Assembly (NCBI GenBank): GCA_030146295.1
Contig: JASLCD010000328.1
Coordinates: forward strand, 1 to 6,317
Length of the DNA stretch: 6,317 bases
From: Chryseobacterium sp.
GTDB taxonomy: Bacteria; Bacteroidota; Bacteroidia; Flavobacteriales; Weeksellaceae
Reading direction: 5' to 3'
Made by a program: the position numbers and the translations under genes. Positions 1 through 6,317 of the stretch are shown piece by piece (the stretch's first letter is position 1; every line of letters starts with the position of its first letter). The notes under the pieces were generated by a model. That model had not been told where the DNA came from and ran no database searches. It was given only the letters and a program-made list of their open reading frames with translations.

Positions 1-43
1 AGCTGTCATAAAGTATTTTTAACTTTTTATTTTAAATTGTTTA

Positions 44-1342
44 TTAATTGATTTCTTGTTCTTTCTGATTTTCCGGATAAGGGAAAGGGACGAATAAAGT
101 GGCTAAAAATGCGGGAATTGTTGCAACCAGTACCCAGATAAAGAACATTTTGTATCCAATCCAGTCACTGATCATTCCGCTGAACATTCCGGGAATCATT
201 ACTCCTAGGTTCATAATCCCTGTTGCAAATGCATAATGTGCTGTTTTGTGTTTTCCGGGAGCAATCTGCTGCATCATATAGAGCATCAACCCTACAAAGC
301 CAAATCCATAGCCGAAATACTCCACAACCACAGCAATTCCTACCGGTAAAAGATCAGCCGGCTGATAGTGAGCTAATAATGCATACACCACAAATGGGAT
401 ATTGAATGCACAGCATAGCCATATCAAAGATCTTTTCAGTCCGCGGGCCGAGATAAAATATCCTGCCAGTACAGAACCTAAAATAAATGCTGCTGAACCA
501 TATGTTCCATAGATAAGTCCAATATCCGAAGTAGATAGTCCCAATCCTCCTGAGGTTCTTGGGGCTTTAAAAAATAAAGGGGCTATTTTGATGGCAAATC
601 CTTCTGCAAAACGATACAGAATAATGAAGAGTATACACCAAAGAATCTTCTTTTTGGTAAAGAAAGAGGTAATCACTTCCAATAGTTCTTTACGAACATT
701 TCCGGCTGTTCTCTCTTCTTTCAGTTCTTCTTTATTTTCTTTCGGCAGAATAAAATAGTGGTAAATAGCCAATACAAAAAAAAGCAATGCATAGATCACC
801 ATAATAATCATCCAGGCATTGGTAACTCCTTTTGTTTTTTCTAAAACACCTGCAAAATAAACAAGTGCCCCACTGCTTATAATCTTCGCCAGATTGTAAA
901 AAGCGCCCTGCCAACCGATATACTTTGCCTGTTCTTTATTGGATAGAAAGCCAATATACGTTCCGTCTGCTACCACATCATGGGTAGCTCCACAAAATGC
1001 TATTACTGCAAAAAGTGCAATACTGTATTTGAAAAAATCATGCATCGGCAGGCTTAAAGCTACTAATGCAAAGAGAATTCCTATGGCAAACTGAGTAAAA
1101 ACAACAAAGAATTTTTTTGTTTTATAAATCTCCAGAAACGGGCTCCAAAGTGGTTTTAATGTCCAGGAGAAGAGGATAAGGGCTGTCCAGAACGTAATCT
1201 GCGAATCTGAAACCCCCATATCTTTATACATGATTCCTGAAACCGCATTAATGGTTACAAAGGGAACACCCATTGCAAAATATAATGTAGAAATCCAAAG
1301 AATTGGCTGGATCCGACGGGTTCCGGAGTTGTTTTTTCCCAT
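44..1342 (-). CDS. AmpG/PAT-like MFS inner-membrane transporter
   Basis: Predicted 432-residue inner-membrane permease of the major facilitator superfamily. Hydrophobicity read by eye gives about twelve membrane segments, near residues 13-37, 48-68, 78-98, 104-124, 146-166, 176-198, 232-252, 274-296, 304-324, 330-355, 366-388 and 398-420. A charged cytoplasmic loop (about 199-231, rich in Lys and Glu) separates the two six-helix halves, as is usual for MFS. The segment ATHDVVADGTYIG (119-131) and the LKPLWSPFLE stretch (62-71) resemble AmpG-type proteins of the PAT family, which import muropeptides or related solutes; this is recognition by eye, not a search. I start it at the ATG at 1342. 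Reading can extend to a TTG at 1381, but that adds 13 residues (MRCSLLFRILFLN) lying inside the palindrome and ahead of the normal polar N-terminus MGKNNSGTRR. No Shine-Dalgarno is visible. It lies downstream of the SusC/SusD-like pair and probably moves their periplasmic product into the cytoplasm. The substrate is unknown. Confidence 0.88.
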   Translation of the reverse strand: MGKNNSGTRRIQPILWISTLYFAMGVPFVTINAVSGIMYKDMGVSDSQITFWTALILFSWTLKPLWSPFLEIYKTKKFFVVFTQFAIGILFALVALSLPMHDFFKYSIALFAVIAFCGATHDVVADGTYIGFLSNKEQAKYIGWQGAFYNLAKIISSGALVYFAGVLEKTKGVTNAWMIIMVIYALLFFVLAIYHYFILPKENKEELKEERTAGNVRKELLEVITSFFTKKKILWCILFIILYRFAEGFAIKIAPLFFKAPRTSGGLGLSTSDIGLIYGTYGSAAFILGSVLAGYFISARGLKRSLIWLCCAFNIPFVVYALLAHYQPADLLPVGIAVVVEYFGYGFGFVGLMLYMMQQIAPGKHKTAHYAFATGIMNLGVMIPGMFSGMISDWIGYKMFFIWVLVATIPAFLATLFVPFPYPENQKEQEIN

Positions 1343-1361
1343 ATTTAAAAATAAGATTCTA

Positions 1362-1494
1362 AATAAAAGAGAACATCTCAAGGATTCATTCAGGCTAAAA
1401 AAACGAAACTATAAATTTTTTGGAGATTCTACTCTATTCTCCCGCCTCAATGAATGTTTCAAATAAAAATCTGATCCTGAGATGTCTCTTTATT
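1362..1494. repeat. 133-nt imperfect palindrome between lipoprotein and transporter genes
   Basis: Outer arms are 1362-1385 (AATAAAAGAGAACATCTCAA then GGAT) and 1474-1494 (reverse complement AATAAAGAGACATCTCAGGA then T). All 21 bases of the right arm pair; the left arm has three extra single A residues, which would be bulges. Inner arms 1386-1395 (TCATTCAGGC) and 1444-1453 (GCCTCAATGA) pair at 9 of 10 positions. About 20 unpaired bases (1454-1473) lie on one side only. The central loop holds a further small GGAGA/TCTCC hairpin (1422-1426 with 1438-1442). In the minus-strand transcript the structure starts 22 nt after the lipoprotein stop codon and ends 19 nt before the transporter ATG. It could be a transcript-stabilising or attenuating hairpin, a weak terminator (the 3' arm runs into CTCTTTTATTTAG), or a decayed miniature transposable element. 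I see no target-site duplication at its edges. The pairing is seen directly; the role is open. Confidence 0.75.
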
Positions 1495-1516
1495 GATGAG
1501 TGATTCTGAATATTTT

Positions 1517-3139
1517 TTATTTCTTATCCCACCATAGCTTAGTCCCTCCGGTATCAGGGCCGTTAAGCATTTGAGCTGCCTGCTGATAATTGTAGAGTGA
1601 CGTTTTGGTATCCACAGTAAAAGGAATTCTTCTGATCATACCATCTGTACTGATAGATCCGCCACTGTCATTTTTTCTTACCTTGAAAAGAATCGGGTAT
1701 CCTGTTCTTCTCTGCTCTGCCCAAGCTTCCGGTCCGTTAGGATAAAGAGAAAGCCATTTTTGGGTAATAATTCTTTCTAATTTTCTTTCGTTGGTATCCC
1801 CGTTATTCCATGCGATAGTAATGGTACTTAGCTGAGGATTTCCTAAAGCTACATTATTCTCAGCATTTTTCGGATCAAGATAAGGTGCTTCTGTAGAAGT
1901 TGTATCCGCAAGATAAGTCGCAACACTGGCACTTTTCCCCCACTCCCCGAAAGACTGCTGAACTCCGGTTGTATAATTTGTTTGAATATCTCCTGCTCCT
2001 GCATATCCTCTCAAAGCTGCTTCTGCTTTCAGGAACCAGGTTTCTGCTGCAGTGAATAATTTCATTTTACCATCAGTACCGGAAAAATAATCACCATTGG
2101 CAGATTTTGCCTGTGGTTGTGAGAATCCTCCGTAAGTTGATTTACCATTTAATAAATCAATTCCCTGGCGTATTCCTATATATTTTCCTTGTAGACTTGC
2201 ATCAGATGCCGGAATAGCATACGCAGGAAGCCTTGGGTCATTATATCCGTTCATATAAGCCATCAAAGGTGCGCCGATCAAACAGTCTCCCCATGAATAA
2301 ATGATGAAGCTCAATTCCGATTGTCCTACACTGATCAAAGCATTATCTGCATTGTCTGTGATCAGTCCCGCAGAGGAAGCTAATGCCTCTTCTGCATATT
2401 GTTTAGATTTCGCTGGATCAGCATAACTCATTCTCATCGCTAATCTCAGTTTGAGTGAGTTGGCAAGTTTTGCCCACTGAGCCATATTTCCGCCGTACAC
2501 AAGGTCAGCTCTTTTTAATGCAGCTTTGTCACCTTCATTTCCTGTAGCAGGCATATTCTGAACTTTTTGTAAGTCCGTAATCGCTACAGTAAGGTCATTG
2601 ATAAAGTTTTGATAGGCATCCTGCTGAGAATCAAAATCTGTTACTCCGTTTGCATTAGGTGTTTCATATTTGCTGTATACTACAGGCCCATGGTTGTCTG
2701 ATACTCTTGCAGCTGTGATTACTTTTAAAATCTTTTTAACGGCAAAAGTTCCTGTAAAATCTATTCCAGGATAGAAGTTTTTCGCAGCATTATCAATGAT
2801 GATAGAATAATTGAAAATATCCTGCTGTCTGGCAATAATCCTGTTATTCCATCCATCCATCATAAAATACGTTGTATTGTTCTTACCCCCGTTAAACTGG
2901 GTTGCCGTACTGAACATACCACTGAACATATCCGCACTTAGATTCGGATACAGCTGATAATCGGACTGAAGACCTCTTTGAAGGGATTTTAATGGATTAA
3001 CAACTGCGTTGTAATCCGCATACATATTTTCAGGATTCCCTAGCTTTTCCTGATTATACTGATCTAGATCACCGCATCCTGAAGCAGTCATTACAACTAC
3101 TGCACCCAATACCAGTGTTTTAATATTATTGAATTTCAT
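1517..3139 (-). CDS. SusD/RagB-like surface lipoprotein
   Basis: Predicted 540-residue outer-membrane lipoprotein that binds ligand at the cell surface and caps the partner SusC-like barrel. A lipoprotein signal peptide is clear: MKFNNIK, a hydrophobic core LVLGAVVVMTA, and lipobox ASGC with the lipidated Cys at residue 22. The residues after it (GDLDQ) are acidic, which fits the surface-export signals known in Bacteroidota lipoproteins. Helical SusD-type segments follow: GGNMAQWAKLANSLKLRLAM (216-235), AETWFLKAEAALRG (365-378) and QKWLSLYPNGPEAWAEQRRT (460-479). The C-terminus GGTKLWWDKK (531-540) is typical of the SusD-like subfamily covered by Pfam PF12741/PF12771 rather than classical starch-type SusD. 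The length is normal for that group and the frame is intact. The ATG lies 10 nt after the receptor's stop codon (leader TTTTACGAAA, no Shine-Dalgarno), so the pair is translated from one message. The ligand cannot be predicted from sequence. Confidence 0.95.
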   Translation of the reverse strand: MKFNNIKTLVLGAVVVMTASGCGDLDQYNQEKLGNPENMYADYNAVVNPLKSLQRGLQSDYQLYPNLSADMFSGMFSTATQFNGGKNNTTYFMMDGWNNRIIARQQDIFNYSIIIDNAAKNFYPGIDFTGTFAVKKILKVITAARVSDNHGPVVYSKYETPNANGVTDFDSQQDAYQNFINDLTVAITDLQKVQNMPATGNEGDKAALKRADLVYGGNMAQWAKLANSLKLRLAMRMSYADPAKSKQYAEEALASSAGLITDNADNALISVGQSELSFIIYSWGDCLIGAPLMAYMNGYNDPRLPAYAIPASDASLQGKYIGIRQGIDLLNGKSTYGGFSQPQAKSANGDYFSGTDGKMKLFTAAETWFLKAEAALRGYAGAGDIQTNYTTGVQQSFGEWGKSASVATYLADTTSTEAPYLDPKNAENNVALGNPQLSTITIAWNNGDTNERKLERIITQKWLSLYPNGPEAWAEQRRTGYPILFKVRKNDSGGSISTDGMIRRIPFTVDTKTSLYNYQQAAQMLNGPDTGGTKLWWDKK

Positions 3140-3149
3140 TTTCGTAAAA

Positions 3150-6107
3150 TTAGAAGTTAGCCTTTAATGATAGTCCGATAGATCGTGTAACTGGAAGTCC
3201 AAATGAATCAACTCCTACCCCACCCGGTGTATTTCCTGATACCTGCTCCGGATCAAATGGTGCTTTTTTGTAGAAGAAAAATAAATTGGTTCCTACTAAA
3301 CTCACTGTCGCATTTCTCATATATTTCGATTGGATATCAAAGCTATATGAAATGGATGCCTGACGTAAACGTACAGTTGTTGCACTGTACATATAAGCTT
3401 CATCAATTCCTGTCCCGATACCACCGGCCCCTCCGGTTCTCTTATAATATGCTTTTGCATCAGTAACTCCGTTATAAGCCTGTCCTGCCAAAGGTGTTCC
3501 CGGAGCATATACCGCATTGGGAATTGATACTCCGCCAGCATCTCTTGCATCAGCAGTTGTCTGGCTTACTCCATATAAATCGTTTGCTTTTTCTGTAAGT
3601 GACAATACTTTTCCTCCGAATTTACCGTCGATAAGGAAAGATATTCCCAGTTTCCCAATATTAAAAGAGTTATTAAAACCTATAATAAACTTAGGGTTTG
3701 GATTACCCAAATATTGAGGATCACCTGTAGTACCTAATGGAACTCCATTTTCATCTACTAAGACACGTCCCTGATCATCTCTTTTGAATTTAACTCCATA
3801 AAGGTCTCCAAAAGATCCTCCCAGTCTTAGTTTTGTAAAATCTCCTCCCCCAGTTAATGAGAAAAGTTGGTTTTCTGATATCGGTAAGCTTGATGGGAAT
3901 AGTTCAACAATTGTATTTTTGTTTGAAGAAGCATTCACTGTAGTTGTCCATCCAAATTTTTCTGTCCCGAAAACTTTGTATGATAAAGAGGCTTCAAAAC
4001 CTGTATTGCGTATTTTACCTGCATTAATGTAGTATGACCCTGATGGAATACCTCCAAAGTTAGAGCCAATAGTAGTCTCCAACAGCTGGTTGCTTGCATT
4101 GGAGTTATAGTAAGTAATATCAAAATTCAATTTGTTGCTGAACATTCTTAGCTCAGTTCCTGCCTCGAACGTTTTATTAAGTTCCGGTCTTGGGATAAGA
4201 TCAGGTCTGCTGGTAACGAATGAACTTTTTGGATATACAATTGTTCCTGCATCTACTCCATAAGAATAGGCATTATAATAGGCTACCATTGCATTAGAAA
4301 TATTGGCAGGCAGTCCCAATCCGACAGTAGCATAAGATCCTCTTACTTTCCAAAAATTAATCACTTCCGGAAGTTTAAAGATAGAAGATAGAATTGCATT
4401 AGCCCCTATAGATTCGTAATCAAATCCGCTTCTTCCTGTTAAGGCCAAAGTAGAATCCCAGTCATTTCTAAAGGTCATGTCTACATAGAACATATTCTTG
4501 TACCCTACTGAAGCACTTGCAAAAACTGATCGCACCTGCTTTTTCAGATTCCAATAGATATTATGATATCCATCTCCCGGGCTTCGGTCTACATTCCATT
4601 GAAGGTTGTTGATTGCAAACAAGTTAGGATTTGATAAATAAGCATTATCTACCTGTGTTACTTTATTGCTTGTTGTATTCACACTTCCCCCAACGGTAAA
4701 GTCTAAAGAAATTGATTCGCTTAATTTCGGACTACCAATCAACAAAACATCTCCATAGGTAGATGAGTTTTCGTATACGTTTTTAAGCATTCTTCCGTTC
4801 TGTCCTCCTGCCAATAAACTTGGTGCTGAATAGGCTGAAATATCACGCTGGCTGTCTGAACTGTTCCAGCTGTAGTTTCCTCTTACTCGTGCTGTCAACC
4901 AAGGATTGATCTGGTAAGACAATGAAACAGCGCTGTACGCATTCTTATTTTTAACGGTCACCGGATTTCTGTTTAAAATCCAATATGGATTTTGGGTTTC
5001 CGGGTTTCCTTTGAAGCTTCCGTCAGGCTTTACTTCCCACCAATTTTGTGCAGGTAAAAGTCTTTTTTTATCTAGGAAAGAATAATTATCCGGTCCATAC
5101 TGATCAAAATCTACTCCTCTTGGCAACCAATACAAACTGGCTAAAGGAGAGAAAGAAGCGCCCGGCGTCTGTCTGTTTTTACTGTCCTGTAAGGAACCAA
5201 TGAAGTTGGCATCCAAAGTCAGTTTATCATCCAGAAACTTACTTGAATTTCTGAAAGAGACATTATACTGATCAAAATAAGACATTGGAATCACGCCTTT
5301 ATTGGTAGTGTTTCCGATGGAAAAGTAGTTGGTTGATTTTTCATTTCCTGACTGGAAAGAAAGGCTGTTTACCCATGTAGTTCCTGTTTGCAGAAAATCT
5401 TTAAGGTAATCCTTCGAACTTCCTTTCGCTCCCCAGCTCTCAATATTGTTTCCTGGAGCCTGAGTAGGGTCGGACGGATCATAAGATAAATAGCTGTGCT
5501 GAAGTTTCGGCAGGCTATACGCTCTTTCAGCTGTTAAGCTTGTGCTGTAAGAAATAGAGCTCTTACCTATTTTCCCTTTTCTTGTGGTAATCAAAACAGC
5601 TCCGTTTCCACCTGCAGAACCGTATAATGCAGATGCTGATGCTCCTTTCAGGAAGTTGATGCTTTCAATATCATCAGGATTGATAGAACTCAATACGTCA
5701 CCGGGATCCGGCATATTGGCATATTGGCTTATATCCGCAGATTTTCCCGTTCCATTAATGATAGGAATTCCATCCACTACATATAATGGCTGGCTGTTTG
5801 ATACAGACTTATTTCCTCTCATAATTACCCTTACGGAGCTTCCTACACCATTGGTTCTGTTGATCTGTACGTTGGAAACTTTTCCATTGATCGAATTTAA
5901 TAGATTGGGAGTTTTCACTTCAGTAAGCTCATCTCCACCAATCTGCTGACTGGAATACGTCAGAGAGCGGGCCTGCCTTTTTATCCCCAAAGAGGTGACT
6001 ACGACCTCCTCAATACTGTTTGTCTTCGTAGTGTCGGCCGATTTTTTCTCCTGTGCATTCGCAGAAAGTGAAAAAACGAACAGAACAGGTATAACTGCTT
6101 TTCTCAT
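3150..6107 (-). CDS. SusC/RagA-family TonB-dependent outer-membrane receptor
   Basis: Predicted 985-residue outer-membrane barrel that imports ligand into the periplasm using TonB/ExbBD energy. A signal peptide MRKAVIPVLFVFSLSANA is cleaved before QE (residue 19). A short linker then leads to SIEEVVVTSLGIKR (31-44), the TonB-box/plug entry seen in this family. The plug domain (about 45-180) carries the SusC/RagA signature: VRVIMRGNKSVSNSQPLYVV (92-111) followed by DGIPI, then NPDDIESINFLKGASASALY (143-162) and NGAVLITTRKGK (168-179). The remaining ~800 residues are the beta-barrel, ending in LSLKANF with the terminal Phe expected for BAM-dependent insertion. Unlike many SusC proteins it has no room for an N-terminal carboxypeptidase-regulatory-like domain between signal peptide and plug, and no secretin/TonB short N-terminal domain for sigma/anti-sigma signalling. 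It is first in the cluster, 10 nt ahead of its SusD-like partner. The frame is complete. The substrate is unknown. Confidence 0.96.
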   Translation of the reverse strand: MRKAVIPVLFVFSLSANAQEKKSADTTKTNSIEEVVVTSLGIKRQARSLTYSSQQIGGDELTEVKTPNLLNSINGKVSNVQINRTNGVGSSVRVIMRGNKSVSNSQPLYVVDGIPIINGTGKSADISQYANMPDPGDVLSSINPDDIESINFLKGASASALYGSAGGNGAVLITTRKGKIGKSSISYSTSLTAERAYSLPKLQHSYLSYDPSDPTQAPGNNIESWGAKGSSKDYLKDFLQTGTTWVNSLSFQSGNEKSTNYFSIGNTTNKGVIPMSYFDQYNVSFRNSSKFLDDKLTLDANFIGSLQDSKNRQTPGASFSPLASLYWLPRGVDFDQYGPDNYSFLDKKRLLPAQNWWEVKPDGSFKGNPETQNPYWILNRNPVTVKNKNAYSAVSLSYQINPWLTARVRGNYSWNSSDSQRDISAYSAPSLLAGGQNGRMLKNVYENSSTYGDVLLIGSPKLSESISLDFTVGGSVNTTSNKVTQVDNAYLSNPNLFAINNLQWNVDRSPGDGYHNIYWNLKKQVRSVFASASVGYKNMFYVDMTFRNDWDSTLALTGRSGFDYESIGANAILSSIFKLPEVINFWKVRGSYATVGLGLPANISNAMVAYYNAYSYGVDAGTIVYPKSSFVTSRPDLIPRPELNKTFEAGTELRMFSNKLNFDITYYNSNASNQLLETTIGSNFGGIPSGSYYINAGKIRNTGFEASLSYKVFGTEKFGWTTTVNASSNKNTIVELFPSSLPISENQLFSLTGGGDFTKLRLGGSFGDLYGVKFKRDDQGRVLVDENGVPLGTTGDPQYLGNPNPKFIIGFNNSFNIGKLGISFLIDGKFGGKVLSLTEKANDLYGVSQTTADARDAGGVSIPNAVYAPGTPLAGQAYNGVTDAKAYYKRTGGAGGIGTGIDEAYMYSATTVRLRQASISYSFDIQSKYMRNATVSLVGTNLFFFYKKAPFDPEQVSGNTPGGVGVDSFGLPVTRSIGLSLKANF

Positions 6108-6251
6108 AAGGTTTAGATTCGTTAGATTTAATTGAGAATCAGTGACATTACTTTATTTTTCAATACAAAAAAAATTATTGTTTTTTCAGCAAAAAATTGC
6201 CGTTTATGTATTAAATTATTTAAAGTTTTGTTAAGATTTAATTCACATTCA

Positions 6252-6259
6252 CAAATCTA
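6252..6259 (-). promoter_or_regulatory. Candidate Bacteroidota -7 promoter box for the receptor-lipoprotein operon
   Basis: On the minus strand these bases read TAGATTTG, an exact match to the Bacteroidota -7 consensus TAnnTTTG. Transcription would begin a few bases downstream, near 6245, giving a leader of about 140 nt before the receptor ATG at 6107. No convincing -33 TTG element is seen at the usual spacing (about 19-21 nt upstream); the sequence there is ATTATATCAG. The exact match in a 210-base gene-free leader supports it, but the region is very AT-rich and a chance match is possible. Confidence 0.4.
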
Positions 6260-6317
6260 AATTTTGTAACCAGTCTGATATAATACTATTTTATCATAAA
6301 ACGATATTATTTTTTCA

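Noticed and set aside
1405..1415. Possible -7 promoter box TAGTTTCG for a separate transporter promoter
   Set aside because: It misses the TAnnTTTG consensus at one key position, has no -33 element at suitable spacing, and lies in the loop of the palindrome.
1397..1442. Rho-independent terminator from the GGAGA/TCTCC hairpin beside A and T runs
   Set aside because: On the minus strand the hairpin is followed by A residues rather than T, and on the plus strand it is followed by CGCC, so it does not have the terminator layout in either direction.
1230..1466. 78-codon plus-strand open frame spanning the transporter start and the palindrome
   Set aside because: Half of it is antisense to the transporter's first membrane helix and the rest runs through the palindrome; no protein-like character is visible.
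1468..1494. CTGAGAT-containing stretch suggesting a TPP riboswitch
   Set aside because: Only the short CTGAGA string matches; the other conserved blocks (GGGGTGC, the second helix and the closing stem) are missing, and the stretch is better explained as one arm of the palindrome.
3203..3717. Plus- and minus-strand short open frames within the 3' part of the receptor gene
   Set aside because: All overlap the intact receptor frame, lack recognisable features and fit chance open frames in AT-rich coding sequence.
5584..5949. 121-codon open frame on the plus strand inside the receptor gene
   Set aside because: It lies entirely antisense to the conserved plug domain of a confidently identified receptor; its translation shows no recognisable domain and is a codon-pattern shadow.

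Overview
The window is AT-rich and looks like the genome of a flavobacterium (phylum Bacteroidota), probably in the Chryseobacterium group. The grounds are a SusC/SusD-type outer-membrane pair, no Shine-Dalgarno-like leader in front of any gene, a Bacteroidota-type -7 promoter box (TAnnTTTG), and protein style. The genus is an inference from general resemblance, not from a database search.

All three genes lie on the minus strand and read from right to left: a SusC-like TonB-dependent receptor (6107 down to 3150), a SusD-like surface lipoprotein (3139 down to 1517), and a 12-TM major facilitator protein resembling the AmpG/PAT family (1342 down to 44). Only 10 nt separate the SusC- and SusD-like genes, so they are almost certainly co-transcribed. 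The transporter follows after 174 nt. Most of that gap is a 133-nt imperfect palindrome (1362-1494) that could fold into a long hairpin in the transcript. The 210 bases upstream of the receptor (6108-6317) hold a good -7 box and otherwise only AT-rich sequence. The 43 bases left of the transporter may contain the first codons of a further gene.

The likely joint role is a nutrient uptake route. The SusD-like lipoprotein captures a ligand at the cell surface and lids the SusC-like barrel, TonB energy drives the ligand into the periplasm, and the MFS protein carries it or a breakdown product across the inner membrane. No glycoside hydrolase, peptidase or regulator lies in the window, so the substrate cannot be read from it. 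The AmpG-like character of the MFS protein makes amino-sugar or muropeptide-type compounds a reasonable hypothesis, but no more than that.

No RNA gene, CRISPR array, insertion sequence or phage gene was seen. The protein-coding content is ordinary for this phylum. The least explained element is the palindrome between the lipoprotein and transporter genes.
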